This document shows, one piece after another, positions 1 to 7,489 of a stretch of DNA of 11,051 bases. The DNA comes from Candidatus Falkowiibacteriota bacterium. GTDB taxonomy: Bacteria; Patescibacteriota; Patescibacteriia; Patescibacteriales; UBA12465. Made by a program: the position numbers and the translations under genes. A model generated the notes under the pieces. The model was given only the letters and a program-made list of their open reading frames with translations. It ran no database searches and was not told the origin of the DNA. Every line of letters starts with the position of its first letter. Position 1 is the stretch's first letter. The DNA is taken from contig CAIZYV010000003.1 of assembly GCA_903937325.1 (NCBI GenBank), forward strand, positions 1 through 11,051, in the 5' to 3' direction.

Positions 1-1785
1 GTTGTCATCTTTATTATATTCACCGGGCAAAGGTAAAAAAACACGACCGATTTCAAACAAGCCAAAATCTTGATAATTAAACTGATTAGAGCGGGCATTC
101 TGTAAAAGTCCAACTAAGAGACTTTGTCTTAAAAAAACATGCTGTTCCGAAATCGGATTAACGAGTTGCAAATGACGGCCAGTGTCAAAATTAAGTTTAA
201 CTAAAGAAGACTCACTCAAAAAAGAATAGTTATAAACTTCATGCAAAGCCCCAGCACCACTTAAAACATCCTGAATCTTTCTTTCTAGAAGCAGTTCTTC
301 ATTCTCCGGTAATAACGATAAGTAAATGGTAGGAGAAGAAGAAATAATATTATCATAACCGATAATTCTGGCGACTTCCTCTAAAATATCCTCTTTAATA
401 GCGACATCCTTTACCGCTCGCCAACTAGGAGTGGAAACTAATAAAATATTTTTTTCCAAAGAAACCGTAAAACCAAGTCTCTCTAAAATATTGATAGCAT
501 CTTTACGGCTGATATCTCGACCTAATTTTTTCTTTAACCAAGAAAAATCAACGGTAATCGGTTCGATTTCCATTTTAAAATTAATAATATCGCTAGGATC
601 GCCGGCTAATTCCGCTGTTGGTATAATTTCTTTAATTAATTGCCAAGCGCGCTTCCAAGCTAAAAGCGGAAGATTAGGATCAAGGGTTTTCTCAAAGCGC
701 ATCGAAGCATCAGTGCGTAGATTAAGTTTCTGCGAAGACTTGCGCACATAAACAGCGTCAAAAGTAGCCGCTTCTAAAATAATGCTATTCGTTTTTTCGC
801 TTATTGCACTCTTAGTGCCACCCATAATACCAGCAATAGCTAAAGCTTCATCTCCGTCGGTAATTAAAATTGTCTCTTCCGGTAGAAGTCTTTCTTTACC
901 ATCTAATGTCTCGAGACTTTCCCCTTCTTTAGACAGCCGTACCACAATCTTTTTAATACCGGACGCATCAAAAGCATGCAAAGGCTGGCCGGACTCAATC
1001 ATTACATAATTAGTGATATCGACAATGGCATTAATTGGCCTTATGCCAACGGCAGCTAAACGTTCTTTAAGCCAATTCGGCGATTCTACTGCCTCCACTT
1101 TATCAATCTTTACAGCAATATAACGAGAACATATTTTTTTATCTTCCACTTTAACCGCGACGCTGTCTTTACCAGAGGGAATAAAAATAGATTCATCTGC
1201 TTGCAGATAAGGACGCAATGGCGTTTTTAAAAGAGTACTTATTTCCCTGGCCATACCATAGTGACCCCAAAGATCGCCGCGATTAGATAAAGATTTATTA
1301 TCTATTTCTAAAATAATATCATTTAAACCGAGATAATCAGCAAAACTTTGCCCGACCTTAGCGTGTTCAGCAAGAATCATGATACCTTCATGATTTTGTC
1401 CAAGGCCAAGTTCATCTTCTGCACAAATCATACCAAAAGATTTTTGACCGCGTATTTCTGATTCTTTAATAACTAGGCCATTAGGCAAACTAGCGCCGAT
1501 AAGCGCGACAGGTACGCGTTGACCTACGGCTACATTTGAAGCGCCACAGACTATAGATAAGATTTCTTTCTTAATATCAACGCTCACTAGACGCAGGCGA
1601 TCAGCATTCGGATGAGGTTCAACTGACAAGACTTTAGCCACTACAACCTTATCAAAAATACGACTCTGTTCTTTCCAGCCTTCGACCTCAACCGTATGCA
1701 TGGTTAAAAAATGAGCCAAAGTCTCAGAACTAGTTTTTTTAGATATTTTGACGAAGTCTTTAAGCCAATTTAACGATAAATACAT
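1..1785 (-). CDS. pheT: Phenylalanine-tRNA ligase beta subunit (partial, C-terminus beyond window)
   Basis: Beta subunit of the cytoplasmic (alpha-beta)2 enzyme that charges tRNA-Phe with phenylalanine. I translated the minus strand from the ATG at 1785 and found 595 open codons to the window edge without a stop. Bacterial PheT is about 800 residues, so roughly the last 200, including the anticodon-binding FDX-ACB domain, lie outside. Visible in order: an N-terminal segment starting MYLSLNWLKDF; an EMAP/OB-type tRNA-binding domain at about residues 43-150 (PHPNADRLRLVSV, then GLGQNHEGIMIL); a B3/B4 editing region at about 205-380 (NAIVDITNYVM, QPLHAFDA, IAGIMGG); a B5 domain near 395-465; and the start of the catalytic-like core (RIIGYDNI, NPISEQHVFLRQSLL). 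The start lies 12 nt after the pheS stop, so the two subunits are probably co-transcribed. I see no Shine-Dalgarno before the ATG. Identification is secure. Confidence 0.96.
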   Translation of the reverse strand, partial: MYLSLNWLKDFVKISKKTSSETLAHFLTMHTVEVEGWKEQSRIFDKVVVAKVLSVEPHPNADRLRLVSVDIKKEILSIVCGASNVAVGQRVPVALIGASLPNGLVIKESEIRGQKSFGMICAEDELGLGQNHEGIMILAEHAKVGQSFADYLGLNDIILEIDNKSLSNRGDLWGHYGMAREISTLLKTPLRPYLQADESIFIPSGKDSVAVKVEDKKICSRYIAVKIDKVEAVESPNWLKERLAAVGIRPINAIVDITNYVMIESGQPLHAFDASGIKKIVVRLSKEGESLETLDGKERLLPEETILITDGDEALAIAGIMGGTKSAISEKTNSIILEAATFDAVYVRKSSQKLNLRTDASMRFEKTLDPNLPLLAWKRAWQLIKEIIPTAELAGDPSDIINFKMEIEPITVDFSWLKKKLGRDISRKDAINILERLGFTVSLEKNILLVSTPSWRAVKDVAIKEDILEEVARIIGYDNIISSSPTIYLSLLPENEELLLERKIQDVLSGAGALHEVYNYSFLSESSLVKLNFDTGRHLQLVNPISEQHVFLRQSLLVGLLQNARSNQFNYQDFGLFEIGRVFLPLPGEYNKDDN

Positions 1786-1797
1786 AAATAAAGGACA

Positions 1798-2826
1798 TTA
1801 AAATTGTTTTAAAAAGCGTAAATCACCACCGTTAAAAAGACGAATATCATCGATGCTGTATTTCAACATCGCTAAACGATTCAAACCAAAACCAAAAGCA
1901 AAACCAGAATACTCAGCTGGATCTATACCTCCTGCTCTTAAAACATTAGGATGAATAAGACCACAACCAACTATTTCCAGCCAACCAGAATATTTACAAA
2001 CACGGCATCCCTCACCATGGCACAAAAAGCAAGTATACTCACCATTAGATCCAGGCTCAACGAAAGGATAAAATTTCGGACGCATGCGCAATTTCGTCTC
2101 TGGACCGTACAGTTTTTTACCAACCGCCTCCAAGACGCTCTTCATGTGAGCAAAATTAATATTCTTATCTATCATCACGCCCTCTAATTGATAAAAAGTA
2201 TGTTCGTGACGAGCATCGGTCGCTTCACTGCGAAATACTCGACCAGGCATAATAACTCGCAAAGGAGCACCATATTTTTTCATCGCCCTCACTTGAGTAT
2301 TGGAAGTTTGAGTGCGCATAGTCAAATCATATTCTCCCTGTTTATTTTTTTGATCAACATAAAAAGTATCCTGCATATCTCGAGCCGGATGATGAGCTGG
2401 TACGTTTAAAGATTCAAAATTATAAAATTCACTTTCCAATTCCGGACCATCTACAACACTAAAACCAAAAGTCGCAAAAAAATCCTCTAGTTCGCGACGT
2501 ACTAGGGTTAAGGGATGCAAAGTACCGCTAGCAAAATTTTTCCCAGGAATAGTAGGATCAAAAAAAGAACCCGTGCCAATTTTTTTTTCTAAGGCATCCT
2601 TGCGTTCATTAAATTTTTCTTGTAATTCGCGCTTAACTGTATTCGCTAGTTCTCCGGCTTCGCGTCGAAAATCTAAACTTAATTCTTTCAGTTCTCCAAG
2701 CAATCTACTCAGTTCGCCTTTGCGCGACAAAAATTTTAATTCTAAATCGCGTAAAGTGGGAAGATCGCCAACTACTTCTAATCCGGCTAAGAAATCAACG
2801 CGTAATTTTTCTAATTTATTTTTCAT
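1798..2826 (-). CDS. pheS: Phenylalanine-tRNA ligase alpha subunit
   Basis: Catalytic subunit of the cytoplasmic phenylalanyl-tRNA synthetase, a class II enzyme; 342 residues, the usual length. Residues 1-85 are charged and helical, as expected of the N-terminal tRNA-binding coiled coil. The class II core follows: motif 2 at 198-216 (FRSEATDARHEHTFYQLEG) and motif 3 at 308-321 (GFAFGFGLNRLAML), which includes the FGFGL segment of the phenylalanine pocket. Four cysteines, C266, C269, C274 and C277 (CFLC...CRVC), form a CxxC-x4-CxxC insert. From memory, many bacterial PheS proteins carry this insert while the E. coli form lacks it; it may bind zinc. The ATG at 2826 lies 8 nt after the stop of the upstream membrane protein gene, and pheT begins 12 nt downstream, so translational coupling in one operon is likely. 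No clear Shine-Dalgarno is visible. Confidence 0.97.
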   Translation of the reverse strand: MKNKLEKLRVDFLAGLEVVGDLPTLRDLELKFLSRKGELSRLLGELKELSLDFRREAGELANTVKRELQEKFNERKDALEKKIGTGSFFDPTIPGKNFASGTLHPLTLVRRELEDFFATFGFSVVDGPELESEFYNFESLNVPAHHPARDMQDTFYVDQKNKQGEYDLTMRTQTSNTQVRAMKKYGAPLRVIMPGRVFRSEATDARHEHTFYQLEGVMIDKNINFAHMKSVLEAVGKKLYGPETKLRMRPKFYPFVEPGSNGEYTCFLCHGEGCRVCKYSGWLEIVGCGLIHPNVLRAGGIDPAEYSGFAFGFGLNRLAMLKYSIDDIRLFNGGDLRFLKQF

Positions 2827-2834
2827 AATATTAA

Positions 2835-3218
2835 CTACATTCGGCTTTTTTTATAGCTAGCAATAAATAACTCTAAAATAGCAAAAATAACCACGAGCAA
2901 ACTAATATTTAACCAGGTAAAAAGATTGAAAGACAAAAGAAACATGGAAATAATAATAAACAAGGCAAATAAAAATGATTGGCGAAAAGCGGTTGAGACT
3001 GCATAAAAAGCCAATTCCCGATGTAAGGCCACAAACCTGACAATAAAACCAAGTAAGGCTGCTGTACCAGAAAGAGACAAAAATAAGGCAATATAAAATA
3101 GTAAAAAACCAAGCCAATTTGTTGCGGTAGGATCAATTAAGTTAAGCATCAAAATAAATATACCCCAACAAAGAGCCGTCATTGCTCCCATTACAATTAA
3201 ATAATTTTTTAGAGTCAT
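2835..3218 (-). CDS. Small four-helix integral membrane protein of unknown function
   Basis: A 127-residue, strongly hydrophobic protein with about four membrane-spanning segments: residues 7-28, 35-63, 82-99 and 101-121. A short polar connection after helix 2 (RFVALHRE) leads to a segment, AFRQSFLFALF, before helix 3, and the C-terminus is basic (YKKSRM). No catalytic motif, signal peptide or metal site is visible. I recall similar short four-TM proteins with a serine/alanine-FRQ segment and a following TW-N motif (here LFTWLN) as common uncharacterised proteins in Patescibacteria; that is memory, not a search. It sits between valS (18 nt gap) and pheS (8 nt gap) on the same strand, so it is almost certainly co-transcribed with the synthetases, but nothing in it links it directly to aminoacylation. 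Start is ATG, with no obvious Shine-Dalgarno. Confidence 0.85.
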   Translation of the reverse strand: MTLKNYLIVMGAMTALCWGIFILMLNLIDPTATNWLGFLLFYIALFLSLSGTAALLGFIVRFVALHRELAFYAVSTAFRQSFLFALFIIISMFLLSFNLFTWLNISLLVVIFAILELFIASYKKSRM

Positions 3219-3236
3219 ACAATAAAAAACCCGGCG

Positions 3237-5864
3237 CTAGGCCTTAAGGGCAATATTAATATTTTCTAGTTCAACTCGATAACGCGTTAATTTTTCCTGC
3301 TCGACCTGAACAATATTAGTCGGAGCACGATCAATAAATTCTTGATTACCAAGACGGGCCGATAAGCTTATAATTAATTTTTCTAAATTTTCTTTTTCCT
3401 TAAATAAACGTGCCTGTTCTTTATCGGCATCAACCGCACCAAGTAAATATATTTCCGTCTTATCAATAACAATTTTAATAGCCTTTTCTTCCGAGGCTTT
3501 AGTGTCGCAAGAGATAGAATCTATACCTGTTCGCAAACCTAGAAGCAGCGGGGCTTGAGTTAACAATAAATTTGCTCTTTCACCAACAACAAGCGCTTGC
3601 ACTTTTCGCGCTGGCTCAATTTTATTTTCGCTGCGAGCATTACGAACCGCTATAATAGCTTCTTGTAAAAATATAAAATCATTTTCTTTAGCAGTATTAG
3701 CAACCCAAAAATCAAGCTTATCATTCCAAGTAGACCATTGTTCAACCATTATTAAACTCTCATTAAAACTCTGCCAAATAGCCTCGGTAACATAGGGAAT
3801 AAAAGGGTGCCACATGATTAAAATATTTTTTAGCAGATAAACTAAAATTTGACCCTTATCTTTTTCAATTTTTGCCACTTCTAAATACCAATCAGCTAAT
3901 TTATTCCAAGTAAAATCATAAAGGGTGTCAGCGGCTAAAGAAAATTCAAAATTAGCCATCGCTTCATCAACTGTTTTACGAGTACTAAGCAATCCTCCCA
4001 ATATCCATCGATCAGCGAGAGTCTTTGCTTCCGGTAAAATATTGGCCGACGACGCTAAAGATGTCTCATCTAAATCACTTAATACAAAACGAGAAATATT
4101 CCAAAGCTTATTAACAAAATTACGCTTCGCCTCAATTTTCTCTTCACTATAACGAGAATCATTCCCTGGTGTTGCGCCCATTAAAAGAGACAAACGTACA
4201 GCATCGGCGCCATAACTATTAATCATATCTAATGGATCAACGCCATTTCCTTTAGACTTAGACATCTTCTTACCCGCTTTATCCAAAATTGTACCGTGCA
4301 AATATACATGTTTAAAAGGATTTTCTCCTAAAGCAAATAAAGACATCATCACCATACGGGAAACCCAGAGAGTTAAAATCTCATAACCCGTTTCCAAAAC
4401 TTGTGTCGGATGAAATCTGGCTAAATCTCCGCTTTTAATGCCATCCTGAAAATTATCGGGCCAGCCTAATGTTGAAAAAGTCCACATTCCTGAAGAAAAC
4501 CAAGTATCGAGAGTGTCCTGATCTTGAACCCATCCTTCCCCCTCTGGCATATTTTCTCCAACAAATATTTCTTCACCGCGATACCAGGCCGGAATACTAT
4601 GACCATACCAAATTTGTCTGGAAATACACCAATCATGCAAATTTTCCATCCAATCATGATAACGCTTAGTGAAGCGTTCCGGTAAAAATCTAATCTCTTG
4701 TTTATCCGCGGCGGCGATAGCAGCTTGTTTTAAAGATTGCTCGTTCAAATGAGCAACAGGAGCATCGACAGAAATAAACCATTGTTTGGAAGGCAAAGGT
4801 TCAATAACTGAATCACAACGATAGCAACGAGCAGAATTATGAATATATTCCTCGTCAATATGATCAATAAGCCCCATGGCCTGCATATCAGAAACAATAG
4901 CGTCGCGCGCCACTGATGTAGTCATGCCTGCATACTTGCCGCAGTTAGACATCATCTTACCATCTTCATCGATAATTTTCTTGCCGGGTAAATTATGACG
5001 AGCCGCGATTTCATTATCGATAAAACTATGGGAAGGCGTAACTTTTATCGCTCCTGATCCAAAATTAATATCTACCGCCCGATCAGCTACTACTTTAACT
5101 TTGAATTTGCCGATAACACCAGTGATTTCCAGTTCTTGACCAACATATTCTTGATAACGCGGATCCTGAGGATTAACAGCAACGGCGGTATCACCTAATT
5201 TTGTTTCTGGGCGAGAAGTAGCTAATATAAACGGCCCATATTTTATCCAATATAACTTGGCTTTTTCTTCTTTATGTTCAACCTCATCATCAGCTAAAGT
5301 AGAATGGCAGCGAGGACACCAATTAACGACTCTTTCCCCCCGATAAATAATACCGGCACGATACATATCCAAAAACATGCGTTTTACCGCCTTTTGCCGG
5401 CTATCGTCAAGCGTGAAAGCTAAGCGTGACCAATCCAAAGAAGCACCCATTTTTCTAGTTTGGTGCAAAATGGTCGCTTGAGTTTCGGCAACAAATTTAT
5501 AAACTTCATTTAAAAACTTTTCTTTACCTAAATCATGGCGGCTTTGACCGCTTTCGGAAAAAATCTTCTTTTCCACCATATTCTGAGTAGCGATAGCTGC
5601 ATGGTCGGTTCCAGGCAACCAAAGCGTCCGAAAGCCATTCTGACGATGATAACGGATAAGTAAATCTTCAATTGCCAACATCGCACTATGGCCAAGATGA
5701 AGTTTAGCCGTAATATTAGGAGGAGGCAGGACGATAGTATAACTTGGAGCCTCATTTGGTAAATTTAAATTATCAGGATTAAAAAAACCAGACTCTTCCC
5801 ATTTTTGATAAATTGTGTCCTCAAAAAAACCAGGATTATATGTTTTTTCCAATTCATTTTTCAT
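3237..5864 (-). CDS. valS: Valine-tRNA ligase
   Basis: Class I synthetase that charges tRNA-Val with valine and hydrolyses mischarged Thr-tRNA-Val. From the ATG at 5864 it is 875 residues, normal for the family. The signature HLGH is at residues 56-59 (preceded by PPPNITAK) and KMSKS at 533-537. The CP1 editing insertion lies at about 190-340 and contains the conserved TSRPET. A Cys pair (CPRC, 183-186) and a later CYRC resemble the zinc-binding elements of bacterial ValRS. The C-terminal region holds the helical anticodon-binding domain and then a charged coiled-coil tRNA arm ending the protein. The reading frame stays open to a TTG at 5900, but the ATG is preferred because its product begins MKNELEKTYNP, close to the usual ValRS N-terminus. 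It heads the operon with the membrane protein, pheS and pheT. A tRNA-Val gene lies about 1.5 kb away on the other strand. Confidence 0.97.
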   Translation of the reverse strand: MKNELEKTYNPGFFEDTIYQKWEESGFFNPDNLNLPNEAPSYTIVLPPPNITAKLHLGHSAMLAIEDLLIRYHRQNGFRTLWLPGTDHAAIATQNMVEKKIFSESGQSRHDLGKEKFLNEVYKFVAETQATILHQTRKMGASLDWSRLAFTLDDSRQKAVKRMFLDMYRAGIIYRGERVVNWCPRCHSTLADDEVEHKEEKAKLYWIKYGPFILATSRPETKLGDTAVAVNPQDPRYQEYVGQELEITGVIGKFKVKVVADRAVDINFGSGAIKVTPSHSFIDNEIAARHNLPGKKIIDEDGKMMSNCGKYAGMTTSVARDAIVSDMQAMGLIDHIDEEYIHNSARCYRCDSVIEPLPSKQWFISVDAPVAHLNEQSLKQAAIAAADKQEIRFLPERFTKRYHDWMENLHDWCISRQIWYGHSIPAWYRGEEIFVGENMPEGEGWVQDQDTLDTWFSSGMWTFSTLGWPDNFQDGIKSGDLARFHPTQVLETGYEILTLWVSRMVMMSLFALGENPFKHVYLHGTILDKAGKKMSKSKGNGVDPLDMINSYGADAVRLSLLMGATPGNDSRYSEEKIEAKRNFVNKLWNISRFVLSDLDETSLASSANILPEAKTLADRWILGGLLSTRKTVDEAMANFEFSLAADTLYDFTWNKLADWYLEVAKIEKDKGQILVYLLKNILIMWHPFIPYVTEAIWQSFNESLIMVEQWSTWNDKLDFWVANTAKENDFIFLQEAIIAVRNARSENKIEPARKVQALVVGERANLLLTQAPLLLGLRTGIDSISCDTKASEEKAIKIVIDKTEIYLLGAVDADKEQARLFKEKENLEKLIISLSARLGNQEFIDRAPTNIVQVEQEKLTRYRVELENINIALKA

Positions 5865-5912
5865 ACCTTTAAAATTACCAAAAATATGCCTTTGCGTCAA
5901 CCTTAAATTGCC

Positions 5913-5941
5913 TTGACTCTAGCGAAAAATAATTATATATT
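5913..5941 (+). promoter_or_regulatory. Predicted sigma-70-type promoter for the DHH-family gene
   Basis: TTGACT (5913-5918), exactly 17 nt, then TATATT (5936-5941): a near-consensus housekeeping promoter. The start point would be near 5948, giving a leader of about 39 nt before the ATG at 5987, with no visible Shine-Dalgarno. Its -10 overlaps that of the divergent valS promoter. Confidence 0.65.
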
Positions 5942-5959
5942 AAATGGTCGGACAATCAA
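5932..5959 (-). promoter_or_regulatory. Predicted sigma-70-type promoter for the valS operon
   Basis: On the minus strand, -35 TTGATT (5959-5954), a 16-nt spacer and a perfect -10 TATAAT (5937-5932). Transcription would start near 5925, about 60 nt before the valS ATG. The -10 shares bases with the -10 of the plus-strand promoter for the DHH gene, so both promoters cannot be occupied at once. Sequence prediction only. Confidence 0.55.
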
Positions 5960-5986
5960 AAAGTTCCGAGTTAAATGTAACTATAG

Positions 5987-7150
5987 ATGCTGACTTTAGA
6001 ACAACAAATCTTCAAGCAAATTGAAAAATCAGAAAATATTCTGATCGTCTTTAATGCTGACTGGAATGGTGATGCGGTCGCTTCGGCACTAGCCTTATTA
6101 TTATTTTTAAAAAAAATAGGCAAACAAGTAGAAATAGCCGCCGATATTAACCAAGCCGATCAATCTAAACAAAAAGATTCCTCATTATGGCGCTTCTTAC
6201 CGTCCTACAACAACATCCAGACAGCCTTAAAAAATTTACGTAAATTTATTGTTTCTCTTGATATTAGCCAGGCAACTATTAACCAGATAAAATATACGGT
6301 TGATGGTCAAAAATTAAATTTTATCATTTCTCCAGAAAAGGGCTGGTTCAGCCCAGAAGATATTAGCAGCTCATCCAGTGGTTTTAAATATGATTTAATT
6401 TTTACGATAGACACTCCAGATCTGGAATCGTTAGCCGCTATTTATGACAATAATGTAGAATTCTTTTATAAAACAACCATAATTAATCTTGACCACCAAG
6501 CCGGCAATGAAGAGTATGGCCAGATAAATTATATTGATTTAAATGTCGCCTCAACGGCAGAAACTTTATTCCAACTATTAAAACAGCGTGAAGAAGAAAT
6601 TTTAGACGAAGATATCGCCACCTGCTTGTTGACAGGGATTATAAGTAAAACAAAAAATTATAAAAGTGCCAATCTCACCCCACGCACCCTGCTCACTAGT
6701 TCCAAGCTTATTGGTCTAGGAGCAAGGCGCGAAGAAATAATCAACCAGCTCTACCGTTCCCGCCCGCTTTCAGTCTTAAAATCATGGGGGAAAATATTAA
6801 ACCAGCTGCAAACTGATAATGACAAAAGACTAATCTGGTCACTTCTAGAAGGAAAAGACGCCGAAGCTTTAAACGAAGAAGCTTTAGATCCGGAAGAACT
6901 AGTAGAGGAAATTATCACAAGCATACCGGAAGCTAAATTAATTTTAATTGCTGTTAGCGCGACCGATCAAAAGTCCTTAAAAGTATATGCTTATGCCGTT
7001 AAAGGAGTATCAGCTGTAGAAATGCTTAAAACTTGGCAAGGTAATGGTAACGCCAGAAGCGCCCAAGCTTTATTAAATTTAAATTCCGAAGAATGGCAAA
7101 ATACCGTCATCCCAATTATTAAAGAAAAACTTGATAAAAATTTCGGCTGA
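5987..7150 (+). CDS. DHH-family phosphoesterase homologue with a degenerate active site
   Basis: A 387-residue soluble protein with the layout of DHH/DHHA1 phosphoesterases (NrnA/RecJ-like nano-RNases and cyclic-dinucleotide hydrolases). Motif I is NADWNGDA (residues 23-30) where the family has H-x-x-P-D-G-D-A, so the metal-binding His and first Asp are both Asn while D29 remains. Motif II Asp is present (D142 in FTIDTPD). Motif III is DHQ (169-171) instead of DHH. The segment expected to read GDTGxF or TDTGxF is SKTKNY (220-225), replacing that Asp with Lys. The DHHA1 glycine motif, normally GGGHxxA, is GNGNARSA (352-359). Fold-level features are kept, for example the segment ASTAETLFQLL. 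Most ligands are therefore lost, and I infer a non-catalytic or strongly divergent protein, perhaps one that still binds nucleotides or oligonucleotides. It has its own promoter, is divergent from valS, and is followed by two tRNA genes. Start ATG. Confidence 0.8.
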   Translation: MLTLEQQIFKQIEKSENILIVFNADWNGDAVASALALLLFLKKIGKQVEIAADINQADQSKQKDSSLWRFLPSYNNIQTALKNLRKFIVSLDISQATINQIKYTVDGQKLNFIISPEKGWFSPEDISSSSSGFKYDLIFTIDTPDLESLAAIYDNNVEFFYKTTIINLDHQAGNEEYGQINYIDLNVASTAETLFQLLKQREEEILDEDIATCLLTGIISKTKNYKSANLTPRTLLTSSKLIGLGARREEIINQLYRSRPLSVLKSWGKILNQLQTDNDKRLIWSLLEGKDAEALNEEALDPEELVEEIITSIPEAKLILIAVSATDQKSLKVYAYAVKGVSAVEMLKTWQGNGNARSAQALLNLNSEEWQNTVIPIIKEKLDKNFG

Positions 7151-7181
7151 TGATATAACAGAGGGAGATTAAAGGCGAAAC

Positions 7182-7208
7182 TAGACCAGTGCGCGTCGCC
7201 GCTATTTT
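7182..7208 (+). promoter_or_regulatory. Weak candidate promoter for tRNA-Ile
   Basis: TAGACC (7182-7187), a short 15-nt spacer and TATTTT (7203-7208) place a start near 7215, just before the tRNA at 7217. Both hexamers are only 4/6 matches, so read-through from the DHH gene is an equally good explanation. Confidence 0.25.
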
Positions 7209-7216
7209 CACCGCTA

Positions 7217-7290
7217 GCGCCTATAGCTCAGGTGGTTAGAGCACCGCTCTTATAAAGCGGGGGTCGATGGTTCAAGTCCATCTAGGCGCA
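7217..7290 (+). tRNA. tRNA-Ile with anticodon UAU
   Basis: A complete cloverleaf. The 7-bp acceptor stem pairs 7217-7223 with 7283-7289, the D stem GCTC/GAGC is at 7226-7229 and 7239-7242, the anticodon stem CCGCT/AGCGG at 7244-7248 and 7256-7260, and the T stem GATGG/CCATC at 7266-7270 and 7278-7282 with T loop TTCAAGT. All stems are perfectly paired. The 7-nt anticodon loop is CTTATAA, so the anticodon is TAT (7251-7253), reading AUA. The discriminator is A (7290) and no CCA is encoded, so CCA must be added enzymatically. Most bacteria read AUA with a CAU-anticodon tRNA-Ile2 modified to lysidine by TilS; a UAU tRNA-Ile needs no lysidine. Confidence 0.93.
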
Positions 7291-7359
7291 CTTTATCGTC
7301 ATCCCCGACAAAATCTGGCACACTGATAAGAATTTTTAGCGCATTTTTTCTTTCACTTA

Positions 7360-7388
7360 TTGCCAAGACCGCACCTATACAATATAAT
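7360..7388 (+). promoter_or_regulatory. Predicted promoter for tRNA-Val and probably hsp20
   Basis: TTGCCA (7360-7365), exactly 17 nt, and a perfect TATAAT (7383-7388). The start would fall near 7395, about 4 nt before the mature 5' end of tRNA-Val. As there is no terminator after the tRNA, this promoter probably also drives the hsp20 gene. Confidence 0.7.
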
Positions 7389-7398
7389 AAGGAAATAA

Positions 7399-7472
7399 GG
7401 GCTCGTAGCTCAGTTGGTTAGAGCGTTACGTTGACATCGTAAAGGCCGCCCGTTCGAGTCGGGCCGGGCCCA
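7399..7472 (+). tRNA. tRNA-Val with anticodon GAC
   Basis: A complete cloverleaf. Acceptor GGGCTCG (7399-7405) pairs with CGGGCCC (7465-7471) with one U-G pair; D stem GCTC/GAGC (7408-7411, 7421-7424); anticodon stem TTACG/CGTAA (7426-7430, 7438-7442); T stem GCCCG/CGGGC (7448-7452, 7460-7464) with loop TTCGAGT. The anticodon loop TTGACAT gives GAC (7433-7435), reading GUC and GUU valine codons. The discriminator is A and CCA is not encoded. Transcribed from its own promoter; an hsp20 ATG follows after only 17 nt. Confidence 0.95.
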
Positions 7473-7489
7473 CATTATTTTTCTCATTT

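Noticed and set aside
1951..2860. Several plus-strand open frames across pheS, and similar frames opposite valS, pheT and the VanW gene.
   Set aside because: They lie antisense to well-supported genes and translate to low-complexity or basic sequence with no family features.
5865..5900. Upstream TTG start for valS adding 12 residues.
   Set aside because: The ATG at 5864 gives the usual ValRS N-terminus; the extra residues have no family counterpart.
5872..5900. Alternative minus-strand promoter TTGACG-17-TAATTT giving a leaderless valS mRNA.
   Set aside because: The -10 matches consensus at only 3 of 6 positions, and TTGATT-16-TATAAT further upstream is better.
7174..7208. Hairpin GGCGA/TCGCC followed by TATTTT as a terminator of the DHH gene.
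   Set aside because: Only 5 bp with a 17-nt loop and a poor U-tract.
7291..7350. TTATC/GATAA pairing followed by T-runs as a terminator after tRNA-Ile.
   Set aside because: The stem is A/T-rich, very short and has a loop of more than 25 nt; not convincing.
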